Source: Planotetraspora silvatica
GTDB lineage: Bacteria > Actinomycetota > Actinomycetes > Streptosporangiales > Streptosporangiaceae
DNA: 64,000 bases
Reading direction: 5' to 3'
Assembly: GCF_016863315.1 (NCBI RefSeq)
Contig: NZ_BOOQ01000041.1
Location: 86,564 to 150,563 of the forward strand
The notes beneath the pieces were generated by a model. It saw only the letters and a program-made list of their open reading frames with translations. It ran no database searches and was not told the DNA's origin. Made by a program: the position numbers and the translations under genes. Positions 50,783-59,646 of the stretch are shown piece after piece. Every line of letters begins with the position of its first letter. Position 1 is the stretch's first letter.

Positions 50783-51150
50783 TTAAATCTTCCGTGCCCG
50801 TTGCGTGCCCGGTGCCTCGTCTTTGTGCCCGTCCCGCGCAACCTTGAAGGCTTTCCCGAGCGCCTGAGCGATGGCCCTATCTCGGTCCTGGGCCTCGTGC
50901 TGATAGATCAGCGCCGCCCGTGTGGAGGCATGTCCCATCCGGGTCATCAGCTCCTTGAGGCTTGCTGCGTTTGCTGCCGCGAGGGTGTTGCCCACATGCC
51001 GGAGATCATGAAGGTGGAGCGAGGGAAGCCCCACGTCCTCACGGACCTTGTTCCAGATCCGTCGGAAGCCCGAGCGCCGCAGGAGAGCGCCCTTCGGACC
51101 GATGAACACGTAGACCAAGGTTGCGGTGAACGGCTGCGCCGAGCGAGGCA
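50783..51150 (-). pseudogene. Tyrosine integrase, C-terminal remnant
   Basis: About 120 residues matching the catalytic end of phage/ICE-type tyrosine recombinases. HDLRHVGNTLAAANAASLKELMTRMGHASTRAALIYQH carries the Arg of HDLRH, the GH histidine and the nucleophilic Tyr. A full integrase would be about 380-400 aa; the N-terminal arm-binding and core domains are missing and the frame runs into unrelated sequence near 51150. The 3' end lies 65 nt from the tRNA-Gly gene, the normal position beside an att site. Non-functional by itself. The upstream boundary is approximate. Confidence 0.75.
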
Positions 51151-51219
51151 CGACCTCGGCCGGCGTCTGGTTCGGCCGGAGACCAGGCGCGCGATCCCGC
51201 GACCACCAGCAACCGCCTT

Positions 51220-51705
51220 TCAGCGGTCGCCGTCGCTCGATGGGCGCAGCGCGGTCAGGAGGTTTTCGAGCTGGCCCCATGCCCGCGCGCTGGCAATGTG
51301 ATCGATGTAATCGCGAGACTCGACGATGAGCCCGTCGCGAATACGGAGAACGAAGACACAGGGCACGGTGAACGCCTCTCCTGTCTCGTCCACGTGCCCC
51401 TGGTAAGCGAACTCGGCGACGATCACCTCCGGATCAGCGGTGTCGTGGATGACGATGTTGACCGGCTTACGGTTCAGCGTCCGGGCAAACGGCGGCGGTG
51501 CGGTGAAGTGCTCGTGCAGTTCGCTACGGCTCAGCAGCGGCGGCGGGTTGAGCGGGTGAAACGGGTGGGTGACATGGGTCTGTTCGGCATAGAGGTCGGC
51601 CAAATTTTCGTACGGCCCTTCGCAGACCCCATTCACCAGGCGGAGAAACACGTCACGCGGGCTACTGTGACCATCGCCGCCGTCCGGATCGGCTCGGGAA
51701 TCCAT
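51220..51705 (-). CDS. SnoaL-like / nuclear transport factor 2 fold protein
   Basis: A 161-aa protein with the NTF2-like cone fold. DVFLRLVNGVCEGPYENLADLYAEQTHVTHPFHP is the N-terminal helix pair, and EVIVAEFAYQGHVDETGEAFTVPCVFVLRIRDGLIVESRDYIDH the sheet. Such proteins act as small isomerases, cyclases or ligand binders; the substrate is unknown. ATG 51703-51705 has AAGGTGAGG 4 nt upstream. It is the only intact gene inside the tRNA-Gly element remnant and is a plausible cargo gene. Its end abuts the truncated integrase. Confidence 0.82.
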   Translation of the reverse strand: MDSRADPDGGDGHSSPRDVFLRLVNGVCEGPYENLADLYAEQTHVTHPFHPLNPPPLLSRSELHEHFTAPPPFARTLNRKPVNIVIHDTADPEVIVAEFAYQGHVDETGEAFTVPCVFVLRIRDGLIVESRDYIDHIASARAWGQLENLLTALRPSSDGDR

Positions 51706-51800
51706 GGACCTCACCTTATCGATTTCCACTTCGACAGCTACCCGCCCCGGCGCTTATTGCCCGTGCCCGTCGCGTGCCCGTCAGCACGGTGACTCACGGC

Positions 51801-51830
51801 AAGCCATGGAAAGCCACGGAAAGCCATGAG
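51801..51830 (+). repeat. Three tandem 10-bp repeats near the right att site
   Basis: AAGCCATGGA, AAGCCACGGA and AAGCCATGAG in tandem, 58 nt inside the right att copy. One-turn spacing and position fit arm-type integrase or excisionase binding sites. Confidence 0.5.
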
Positions 51831-51887
51831 CGAAACGATTGGGCGCGTGACCGGCGTCGCAGCGGGCTGGACGATCGCGTACCGAAA

Positions 51888-51930
51888 TCTTCCAAACTGG
51901 CTACGCGGGTTCGATTCCCGTCGTCCGCTC
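51888..51930 (+). repeat. Right att site: duplicated 3' part of tRNA-Gly
   Basis: 43 bp identical to 50676-50718. It lacks the 5' half of the tRNA, so it is not a tRNA gene. Confidence 0.85.
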
Positions 51931-51939
51931 CACTTGTAA

Positions 51940-51974
51940 AAGGCCAGGTCAGTCCGTACGGGGCGCCTGGCCTT
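51940..51974 (+). terminator. Terminator copy beyond the right att site
   Basis: A 9-bp stem (arm AAGGCCAGG) in a segment related to the one behind tRNA-Gly (shared TCCGTACGGG). It was probably the original tRNA-Gly terminator before integration. Confidence 0.65.
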
Positions 51975-52073
51975 CGTCATCTCCAGTGGTTCTTGAAGGT
52001 CTTTCGTGTCGAGCACGTGCGCCGGCGAAACCAACGGCCACGCCGGGGCTGGTCACCCCGGTACTGCGGCTTC

Positions 52074-52079
52074 TACGGT
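52074..52079 (+). promoter_or_regulatory. Leaderless -10 box of the 144-aa gene
   Basis: TACGGT followed by 7 nt and ATG 52087. Confidence 0.45.
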
Positions 52080-52086
52080 ACGAGCC

Positions 52087-52521
52087 ATGACCGATCTTCC
52101 CCGGGGGCAGGAAGCCCTGATGATCAACATCCGTGAGGCGCTTGTCCTGGCAGGCCTGTCCCCCCACCCCGACCGTGACCAGATGGACCGCGGTCCCGCA
52201 CGTGATCTCGGCGGATTCGGCCTGCACCCGGAGGGCGAAACGTCCGTGCGCGTGACCTGGAGGTACCACGGCGATCTTTTCGACGCGATCCACTCCGCCT
52301 CCGTCGCGGATCGCGATCCGCAAGATCGCCCATCCTCCGCCTGGGCCGACCGGACCGAAGAGATCATGAAACGCGCGATGACCGAGATCCTCTGGGTCGC
52401 CGGGTTCACTGTGACGCTTCGCCCATCCTCAGCCCCCGGCGACGACTTCCCCGTCGCATCCTCGCTGCTGGTCGGCCCCGACCCGCGTCCCAGAGACGAC
52501 CCGGCCCTGCCCCAGGAATGA
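52087..52521 (+). CDS. Hypothetical protein, 144 aa
   Basis: A 144-aa soluble protein without a family I can name. The central part (GGFGLHPEGETSVRVTWRYHGDLFDAIH) suggests beta strands, and the N-terminal INIREALVLAGLSPHPDRDQMDRG a helix. A second helix-strand pair follows (ADRTEEIMKRAMTEILWVAGFTVTLRP). The tail is Pro/Asp-rich. ATG 52087 follows a TACGGT box at leaderless spacing. It lies just outside the tRNA-Gly element, 113 nt past the terminator copy. A chromosomal conserved hypothetical is the likeliest reading. Confidence 0.65.
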   Translation: MTDLPRGQEALMINIREALVLAGLSPHPDRDQMDRGPARDLGGFGLHPEGETSVRVTWRYHGDLFDAIHSASVADRDPQDRPSSAWADRTEEIMKRAMTEILWVAGFTVTLRPSSAPGDDFPVASSLLVGPDPRPRDDPALPQE

Positions 52522-52549
52522 TGCGATCCACGATCGAGCAGTCGGGCCA

Positions 52550-52724
52550 GGGTCCGGCCGCCGAACCGCTCTAGCGGGCCGTCGGGTCCGCATCGCCGCG
52601 ATCGACGTCCCGATGGCCGCCACCGAGTTTCTGGAGAATCGAGAACAACCTCTCGATCAGCGATATGGACTTCTTCGAGTTCGCCGACTCGGTGGACGGC
52701 GACGATGTCCTCCGCGGCTTTTGA
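52550..52724 (+). pseudogene. Possible frameshifted gene remnant
   Basis: Two protein-like stretches in different frames: VRIAAIDVPMAATEFLE up to about 52636, then after a +1 shift IENNLSISDMDFFEFADSVD... ending at TGA 52722-52724. Acidic/aromatic composition unlike random GC-rich DNA supports former coding. No family recognised. The rest of the 52522-52824 gap holds nothing else I can support. Confidence 0.3.
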
Positions 52725-52824
52725 CTGGTCGGTTCGTCGGCCGTGGCCCACGTAGCCGTTCAGTCCCACGAGATGCTGATATTTCAAAGGCCTCTATCGA
52801 AGCCGGGGGCTATTCATAGAGACA

Positions 52825-52830
52825 TACGCT
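52825..52830 (+). promoter_or_regulatory. Leaderless -10 box of the 82-aa membrane protein gene
   Basis: TACGCT followed by 6 nt and GTG 52837. Confidence 0.45.
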
Positions 52831-52836
52831 GATGTT

Positions 52837-53085
52837 GTGGACCCCCTTCACCGATACGACCGCGTTGATTTGTCGCGTCCACCGGTGCCGCGAACCGCCC
52901 GGCCGCATCCTGTCGCCGAGGCCATCGAGGCTGTCATCTCGTGGCCGTTTACGGTTGGCATGGGGTTGTTGATGGCGGCGCGGAAGATCTGGCAGACGCG
53001 ACTCCCGCGCTTCGTCAGGATCGTGGCTCTGGTCGTCCTGGTCCCGCCGGGTGTTCTGTTCGTCTTCATAGCGTTCGCCGAGTAA
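52837..53085 (+). CDS. Small membrane protein, 82 aa
   Basis: An 82-aa protein with a polar, Arg/Pro-rich N-terminus (about 28 residues), an amphipathic or membrane helix (AIEAVISWPFTVGMGLLMAA), a basic loop and a clear C-terminal membrane helix (FVRIVALVVLVPPGVLFVFI). Function unknown. The GTG start follows TACGCT at leaderless spacing, which is the main support for a real gene together with the hydrophobic pattern. Confidence 0.6.
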   Translation: MDPLHRYDRVDLSRPPVPRTARPHPVAEAIEAVISWPFTVGMGLLMAARKIWQTRLPRFVRIVALVVLVPPGVLFVFIAFAE

Positions 53086-53209
53086 TTCGCATGGGCAAAG
53101 CGCGTATTCACATGGGCTCCGCCCCGGCATCCCTCGTCGCATAACTGGATCGCCATGTCCCGCCCCGAAGTGCCACTCGGGCGCCCTGCCGCGAAGATGA
53201 TCAGGATCG

Positions 53210-54427
<1,218 letters not shown>

Positions 54428-54619
54428 ATGCGCTCCCTACTGCACTTCTGGGTGCCGACGTTCGCACGACTGGCTGGCACATTCGACTGCATATTCGTCG
54501 ATACTGTGACATAACCGTCGATATTTGGGCCGCCCGGACCGTGCGTCGTCACATGCGGGGCGAGGATGAGCCGGCTGCACGTCCAGCGGATCGCCGCGTG
54601 GCCGGGAATGGGGGCGGGT

Positions 54620-55099
54620 TCAGTCAGCGGCGCGGAAGAGCGCCCAGACGGCCTTGCCGCCGTGGTCGAGAGCGTCCCAGCCCCATGCCTGGCTGTAGGT
54701 CTCGACGATGTAGAGGCCGCGGCCGTTCTCCGAGATGTAGTCGGGCTCTTTGGGGCAGGGGACCTCGTCGCTCGGGTCCGACACGGCCAGCAGCACGTGT
54801 GGGGAGATGCGCACCAGCATCAGGGTTATCGGATGATCGCCCGACCGGCCCGCCGGATACAGAGAGTAACGAACGGCGTTGGTCACGAGCTCGGAGACGA
54901 CCAGAGCGGCGTCGTCGCTCAATTCCGCGAAACCCCATTGCCTGAGGGTCGACCGCGTGACATCGCGAGCGGTCTTGACGGAGTCGGCCTGGGGCCGGAG
55001 AAGACAGGTGGTGGTCTCGGAGTCCTCTGCGGACTGTACGAACCGACCGAAGCCCACTTCGCGGGTTAACTGGCCGGCAGATTCGGGCGTTTCCGACAT
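54620..55099 (-). CDS. GHKL ATP-binding protein (RsbW/anti-sigma-like)
   Basis: A 159-aa stand-alone histidine-kinase-like ATPase. The N box is AALVVSELVTNAVRYSLYPAG and the G boxes are DPSDEVPCPKEP and SENGRGLYIVETYSQAWGWD. In filamentous actinomycetes dozens of such proteins occur; some bind sigma factors or partner with XRE-type regulators. It is divergent from the XRE-DUF5753 gene at 55371, with shared operator-like repeats between. GGGAGG lies 10 nt before the ATG. Confidence 0.9.
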   Translation of the reverse strand: MSETPESAGQLTREVGFGRFVQSAEDSETTTCLLRPQADSVKTARDVTRSTLRQWGFAELSDDAALVVSELVTNAVRYSLYPAGRSGDHPITLMLVRISPHVLLAVSDPSDEVPCPKEPDYISENGRGLYIVETYSQAWGWDALDHGGKAVWALFRAAD

Positions 55100-55133
55100 G
55101 CTGCCCGTACCTCCCGCTGGTCAGTTCCGAGGA

Positions 55134-55161
55134 TGGTGCATGTTTGGCCCAATATGCACCA
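55134..55161. promoter_or_regulatory. Inverted repeat in the HATPase/XRE divergon
   Basis: TGGTGCAT and ATGCACCA, a perfect 8-bp pair with a 12-nt spacer. Its TGCA core recurs in the GCACGTGC elements nearby. Candidate XRE-DUF5753 operator. Confidence 0.5.
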
Positions 55162-55203
55162 AGTCATCATGGATCACCGGCAAGCCTCGCTGCAAGACCC
55201 AAA

Positions 55204-55231
55204 TGCACGTGCAGCTGGCGCGTGCACGTGC
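55204..55231. promoter_or_regulatory. Two TGCACGTGC elements upstream of the XRE gene
   Basis: TGCACGTGC at 55204-55212 and 55223-55231, 19 bp apart, each holding the palindrome GCACGTGC. Two-turn spacing on one face of the helix suggests cooperative repressor binding. Confidence 0.5.
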
Positions 55232-55370
55232 GCGCGGAGGTACTGGCGAGTAAATAGGACACGGAGATCAGACCTTGTCATCGTGGCCAGAAGTGGTGAC
55301 ACTGTGTGGGCTGGGGGTGTCGTGCGGGATTCCCTTTGGGCACAGAGGGCCGAGTCGAGAGGGAGGCGCC

Positions 55371-56237
55371 GTGATACAGATCCAGCCTGGATCAGGGCCG
55401 ACGGCGCTCCGCATCCTCTTGGGGTCACAACTTCGCCGGCTCCGGGAGAACAAGGGCATCACGCGTGACGAGGCGGGTCAGACGATCCGCTGCTCCGAGT
55501 CCAAGATCAGCCGGATGGAACTCGGCAGGGTCGGTTTCAAGGGTCGTGATGTGTCGGACCTCCTCAGCCTCTACGGAGTGGAGGACGAGGAGACGCGGAC
55601 GGTCGTCATGGACCTCGTGGAGAAGGCCAACGAGCCCGGCTGGTGGCACCGCTTCAGCGACCTGCTGCCCTCCTGGTTCCAGGCCTACGTCGGCCTGGAG
55701 GAGGCGGCCCAGCGCATCCGCACGTATGAGGTCCAGTTCGTCCCAGGCCTGCTCCAGACCAAGGAATACGCGCGGGCGGTCATCACGGCCGGCGCCGTGG
55801 GCGCGGCGCCGGAGGAGATCTCACGGCGGGTCGACCTGCGGCTGGAGCGCCAGCGCGTCCTCGACGGGGACAGCAGCCCCCGGTTCTGGGCGGTGATCGA
55901 CGAGGCGGCCCTTCGCCGGCCGATCGGTGGCGTCGAGGTCATGCGCGGTCAGATCCAGCACCTCATCGACCTGATGAACCAGCCCAACATCACGATCCAG
56001 GTCATGCCGTTCAGCTACGGAGGCCACGCCGCCGAGGGCGGCGCCTTCAGCATTCTGAGGTTCGGCGACCCGGAGCTCCCCGACATCGTCTATGTGGAGC
56101 AACTCGCGAGCGCGCTCTATCTCGACAAACGCGATGAGGTAGACCGCTACAGCGAGGTCATGGAGCGCTTGTGCGCGGTCAGCACGACGCCCATGGAGAC
56201 GGTGGACCTGCTCCGGCAGATCATGACGGATCTCTGA
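55371..56237 (+). CDS. XRE family regulator with DUF5753
   Basis: A 288-aa regulator of the type abundant in filamentous actinomycetes. The HTH is at about 15-75 (LGSQLRRLRENKGITRDEAGQTIRCSESKISRMELGR). DUF5753 follows at about 95-280 (EPGWWHRFSDLLPSWFQAYVGLEEAAQRIRTYEVQFVPGLLQTKEYARAV, QVMPFSYGGHAAEGGAFSILRFGDPELPDIVYVE). It usually pairs with a DUF397 protein, which is absent here; the divergent HATPase gene is the probable partner. GTG 55371 has GGGAGG 4 nt upstream; the frame remains open to 55275 without homology. Confidence 0.92.
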   Translation: MIQIQPGSGPTALRILLGSQLRRLRENKGITRDEAGQTIRCSESKISRMELGRVGFKGRDVSDLLSLYGVEDEETRTVVMDLVEKANEPGWWHRFSDLLPSWFQAYVGLEEAAQRIRTYEVQFVPGLLQTKEYARAVITAGAVGAAPEEISRRVDLRLERQRVLDGDSSPRFWAVIDEAALRRPIGGVEVMRGQIQHLIDLMNQPNITIQVMPFSYGGHAAEGGAFSILRFGDPELPDIVYVEQLASALYLDKRDEVDRYSEVMERLCAVSTTPMETVDLLRQIMTDL

Positions 56238-56357
56238 TCAGTCGCTGCCGGGCACCTGTCTGTTCTAGACTGCCCTTGGCGCTGGACAGCCGCCACACTG
56301 CAGCATGCCCAAGGCGTGCGCGATGGCGACGGTGCTTCCTGTGCCGCTCACGTGGGC

Positions 56358-56372
56358 GCGGCGCGCGTTAAG
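56358..56372 (+). promoter_or_regulatory. 15-bp element upstream of tig, shared with clpP1
   Basis: GCGGCGCGCGTTAAG, 63 nt before the tig start, identical to 58088-58102 ahead of clpP1. Same strand and similar distance suggest common control of the two quality-control transcripts. A TAGACT -10-like box lies further upstream at 56269-56274. Confidence 0.5.
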
Positions 56373-56435
56373 TGCCGCGGTTGCCGTGCACGACGCGCCC
56401 GCGATCACCAGATGCTGGATCAAGGAGACCACCCC

Positions 56436-57812
56436 GTGAAGACCGCTGTCGAGGAGCTCAGCCCTACCCGGGTCAGGCTCACCGTCGAGGTGCCGTTCAA
56501 GGAGCTCGAGCCGAGCCTGCAGGCCGCCTACAAGAAGGTCGCGCAGCAGGTCCGCGTGCCCGGATTCCGCCCCGGCAAGGTGCCGGCCCGGATCATCGAG
56601 CAGCGCTTCGGCCGCGCGGTGGTTCTCGAGGAGACCCTGAACGACGCCCTGCCCAAGCTGTACGGCCAAGCCGTCGATGAAAGCGACGTCTTCCCGGTGA
56701 GCCAGCCCGAGATCGAGGTCACCAAGATCGAGGACGGCGAGCAGGTCGAATTCACGGCCGAAGTCGACGTCCGCCCGACCTTCGACGTACCCGACTACGA
56801 CGGCCTCGAGGTCGTGGTCGACGCCGTCGAGGTGACCGACGAGGACATCGACACCCAGATCGACGCGCTGCGCCAGCGTTTCGCCACGCTGACCGGCGTG
56901 GAGCGGGCGGCGACCAGCGGCGACTACGTCGTGATGGATCTGCGCGCCGAGATCGACGGCAACAACCTCGAGGAGCAGCAGGCCGCTGACGTCTCCTACG
57001 AGGTCGGCGCCGGCTCTGTGCTCCAGGGCCTCGACGACGCCCTCGACGGCATGTCCGCCGACGAGGAGAAGACCTTCCGCACCACCCTGGTCGGCGGTGA
57101 GAACGCCGGCGAGGAGGCCGACGTGATCATCAACGTCAAGTCGGTCAAGGAGAAGGTCCTGCCCGAGCTCGACGACGAGTTCGCCCAGCTGGCCAGCGAG
57201 TTCGACACGCTGGACGAGCTGAAGGACAGCATCCGCGAGCAGGCCCGCCGCAACAAGCTCATCGAGCAGGTCGTGCAGACCCGGGACAAGGCCCTGGAGG
57301 CGTTGCTCGGACAGATCGACATTCCGCTGCCCGACAGCGCGCTCAAGGCGGAGATCGACGCTCGCAAGCACAACCTCGAGCACCAGATCTCCGACAGCGG
57401 TCTCAGCCGCGAGGCGTACTTCCGGCTCTACCAGACCACCGAGGACGACCAGTTCGCGGAGTTCGAGGAGACGTCCGCGAAGGCGCTGAAGACCGGCTTC
57501 GTCCTTGACAAGATCGTCAAGGCCGAGGACATCAACGTCAACGAGCAGGAGCTCACCGACTTCGTCGTGCGCCGCGCCATGCAGCTCGGCGTCGCGCCGA
57601 ACACGCTGGCCCAGCACCTGGCCGACAACGACCAGCTCACGCTGGCCATGATGGAGATCGTCAGGGACAAGGCCAAGACCGTGGTCGGGGACGCCGCCAA
57701 GGTGACCGACGGCGAGGGCAACGCGGTCGACCTCAAGGCCATCTACGCCGAGCTGGACGCGGAGCAGGCCGCCGACCAGGCCACCGAGCAGGAGGAGCCG
57801 GCGGAAGCCTGA
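56436..57812 (+). CDS. tig: Trigger factor
   Basis: A 458-aa ribosome-associated chaperone and peptidyl-prolyl isomerase. The ribosome-binding N-domain (VKTAVEELSPTRVRLTVEVPF, with the signature GFRPGKVPARIIEQRFG) is followed by the PPIase domain (about 150-245) and a helical C-domain ending in an acidic Ala/Glu-rich tail. GTG 56436 has AAGGAGA 8 nt upstream; the open extension to 56316 is not conserved. It opens the tig-clpP1P2-clpX block and is closed by a strong terminator. Confidence 0.96.
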   Translation: MKTAVEELSPTRVRLTVEVPFKELEPSLQAAYKKVAQQVRVPGFRPGKVPARIIEQRFGRAVVLEETLNDALPKLYGQAVDESDVFPVSQPEIEVTKIEDGEQVEFTAEVDVRPTFDVPDYDGLEVVVDAVEVTDEDIDTQIDALRQRFATLTGVERAATSGDYVVMDLRAEIDGNNLEEQQAADVSYEVGAGSVLQGLDDALDGMSADEEKTFRTTLVGGENAGEEADVIINVKSVKEKVLPELDDEFAQLASEFDTLDELKDSIREQARRNKLIEQVVQTRDKALEALLGQIDIPLPDSALKAEIDARKHNLEHQISDSGLSREAYFRLYQTTEDDQFAEFEETSAKALKTGFVLDKIVKAEDINVNEQELTDFVVRRAMQLGVAPNTLAQHLADNDQLTLAMMEIVRDKAKTVVGDAAKVTDGEGNAVDLKAIYAELDAEQAADQATEQEEPAEA

Positions 57813-57854
57813 TCGTCAGGCCTTCCACGGCGTCCCGTCCGAGAACGGGCACGA

Positions 57855-57886
57855 CCCCCGGCGCACTTCGGTGTGCCGGGGGTTTT
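57855..57886 (+). terminator. Intrinsic terminator of tig
   Basis: A 12-bp stem with one G-U pair (arm CCCCCGGCGCAC), a TTCG tetraloop and a TTTT run: a textbook rho-independent terminator. Confidence 0.93.
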
Positions 57887-58087
57887 CCCTTGCCGGGGGA
57901 AAATCCGCGCAAATTCCTCGAGGGTGCGGGCGTCGCCGACGCCGCCGCACGAGCGACGGGAGGGGCGTCACCGATGCCCCGGTTCCGCCCGATCCCGGGG
58001 CCGTCGCGGACGGAGCGGTGACATGGTGATCCGCGCCGTGAGCATGCGCCGTCAGCGAACAGTCGGGCGAGGAGGCATGAGCTGTCT

Positions 58088-58102
58088 GCGGCGCGCGTTA
58101 AG
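58088..58102 (+). promoter_or_regulatory. 15-bp element upstream of clpP1, shared with tig
   Basis: GCGGCGCGCGTTAAG, 46 nt before the clpP1 start; identical copy at 56358-56372. Confidence 0.5.
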
Positions 58103-58148
58103 GTCACAAGCAAAGCCAATCGATTACGACGCATCGGAAGGTGACGCT

Positions 58149-58793
58149 GTGACCAGCCCGCCGACCTTCTTCCCGCACGCCACCTCCGGCTTCGAGGCGC
58201 GTGGCCGTGAGGACGGCTCGTTCCGCCTTGAGGACCAGCTCTACCAGCGGTTGCTGCGAGAGCGCATCGTGGTCCTCGGTACCCAGGTCTCCGATGAGGT
58301 GGCCAACCGCCTCTGTGCCGAGTTGCTCCTTCTGGCCGCCGATGACCCCAACCGGGACATCTGGCTCTACATCAACTCCCCGGGCGGCTCCGTGACGTCC
58401 GGCATGGCGATTTACGACATGATGGAGTACGTACCGAACGACGTGTGCACGGTCGCGATGGGCCTGGCCGCGTCGATGGGGCAGTTCCTGCTCTGCGCCG
58501 GTGCTCCGGGCAAGCGCTACGCGCTGCCGAACGCGCGGATCATGATGCACCAGCCGTCGGGCGGTATCGGTGGTACCGCGGCGGACATCGCGATCCAGGC
58601 CGAGCAGATGCTTTACGTGAAGAAGACCCTTGCGGAGCGCATCGCGTTCCACACGGGCCAGCCGCTCGACCAGATCGAGCGCGACTCCGATCGTGACCGC
58701 TGGTTCACGGCCGAGGAGGCCAAGGACTACGGCTTCATCGATCAGGTCGTGCGCAGCGCCCGGCAGGTGCCCTCTGAGGGCGCCGTCTCATGA
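58149..58793 (+). CDS. clpP1: ATP-dependent Clp protease proteolytic subunit 1
   Basis: A 214-aa serine peptidase subunit. The triad is S109 in [12 protein letters not shown]134 in [12 protein letters not shown] and an Asp near 179 in [11 protein letters not shown]. It forms mixed tetradecamers with ClpP2 and works with ClpX or ClpC. GTG 58149 has GAAGGTGAC upstream; the frame is open from 57873 but that part is non-coding. Its stop overlaps the clpP2 start by 4 nt (ATGA). Confidence 0.95.
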   Translation: MTSPPTFFPHATSGFEARGREDGSFRLEDQLYQRLLRERIVVLGTQVSDEVANRLCAELLLLAADDPNRDIWLYINSPGGSVTSGMAIYDMMEYVPNDVCTVAMGLAASMGQFLLCAGAPGKRYALPNARIMMHQPSGGIGGTAADIAIQAEQMLYVKKTLAERIAFHTGQPLDQIERDSDRDRWFTAEEAKDYGFIDQVVRSARQVPSEGAVS

Positions 58794-59452
58794 GTGGAGC
58801 TTCCCAAGTGAGTGAGCTGATCCGGCCGGGAGACATCAACGGCCGCTACGTCCTCCCTTCCTTCGTCGAGCGCACCTCGTACGGCGTGAAGGAGATGAAT
58901 CCGTACAACAAGCTGTTCGAGGATCGCATCATCTTCCTCGGCGTGCAGATCGACGACGCCTCCGCCAACGACGTCATGGCGCAGTTGCTGACGCTGGAGT
59001 CGCTCGACCCCGATCGCGACATCAACATCTACATCAACTCGCCCGGCGGGTCGTTCACCGCGATGACGGCGATCTACGACACGATGCAGTTCGTCCGTCC
59101 GGAGATCCAGACGGTCTGCCTCGGCCAGGCGGCCTCCGCCGCCGCGGTCCTGCTGGCCGGCGGAACCCCGGGCAAGCGGTTCGCGCTGCCGAACGCACGC
59201 GTCCTGATCCACCAGCCCTCGACCGAGGGCGGCGGCCAGGGAAGCGACATCGAGATCCAGGCACGTGAGATCCTGCGTATGCGATCCCTGCTCGAGGAGA
59301 TCGTGGCCAAGCACTCGGGCAAGGCGCCCGAGGAGGTCCGCAGGGACATCGAGCGAGACAAGATTCTCAGCGCCGACGAGGCGAAGGCGTACGGGCTGGT
59401 GGACGACATCATCCCGTCGCGTAAGAAGCGCGCAGCGGCGATCGCTTCCTGA
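58790..59452 (+). CDS. clpP2: ATP-dependent Clp protease proteolytic subunit 2
   Basis: A 220-aa ClpP paralogue. The nucleophile is S116 ([15 protein letters not shown]) and the His is H141 ([15 protein letters not shown]). The C-terminus is basic ([12 protein letters not shown]). Translational coupling to clpP1 through the 4-nt overlap ensures equal dosage. ATG 58790 is supported by the overlap; a GTG at 58808 is possible. A hairpin terminator separates it from clpX. Confidence 0.95.
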   Translation: MSGASQVSELIRPGDINGRYVLPSFVERTSYGVKEMNPYNKLFEDRIIFLGVQIDDASANDVMAQLLTLESLDPDRDINIYINSPGGSFTAMTAIYDTMQFVRPEIQTVCLGQAASAAAVLLAGGTPGKRFALPNARVLIHQPSTEGGGQGSDIEIQAREILRMRSLLEEIVAKHSGKAPEEVRRDIERDKILSADEAKAYGLVDDIIPSRKKRAAAIAS

Positions 59453-59461
59453 GAAGGTTGC

Positions 59462-59499
59462 CGCACCGGATGGTGCCCAATTCGGCACCTTCCGGTGCG
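59462..59499 (+). terminator. Terminator after clpP2
   Basis: A stem of 9 bp (arm CGCACCGGA), one mismatch and a further 6 bp (GGTGCC/GGCACC) with a 6-nt loop. It separates clpP1P2 from clpX, which must then have its own promoter or rely on read-through. Confidence 0.8.
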
Positions 59500-59646
59500 A
59501 CTCACCGCTAGGGGGCTCACTGAGGGCTCAGAAGACGGTAACGTCGAAACCTGAGCGGCATGACGTTTTCGCGCCGGAGCACGAATCGAGGCGCGGACGG
59601 AAGCGACCGCGGCGGCAGGGCGGTCCCACGCAAAGGAGTATCTGGG

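Larger units (their letters stand above)
50676..51930. mobile_element. Remnant of an element integrated in tRNA-Gly(TCC)
   Basis: About 1.25 kb bounded by the 43-bp direct repeat of the tRNA-Gly 3' end. Inside are the C-terminal third of a tyrosine integrase oriented towards the tRNA, a SnoaL-like gene and three tandem 10-bp repeats near the right end. The usual replication, transfer and regulatory genes of such elements are gone, so it is a decayed remnant. The tRNA is intact because the left copy restores its 3' end. Confidence 0.75.
57813..58148. other. Intergenic region between tig and clpP1
   Basis: 336 nt with no supported gene. It holds the tig terminator (57855-57886), a GCGAAC half-site at 58055-58060 of the kind seen in ClgR-type operators (inference), and the shared 15-bp element at 58088-58102. 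Confidence 0.5.

Noticed and set aside
51738..52034. 98-codon minus-strand frame across the right att site
   Set aside because: It is read through antisense tRNA sequence (SGRRESNPRSQFGR), a common false gene call.
56238..58148. CIRCE or HAIR heat-shock operators before tig and clpP1
   Set aside because: Neither TTAGCACTC/GAGTGCTAA nor CTTGAGT/ACTCAAG is present; only the unassigned 15-bp element is shared.
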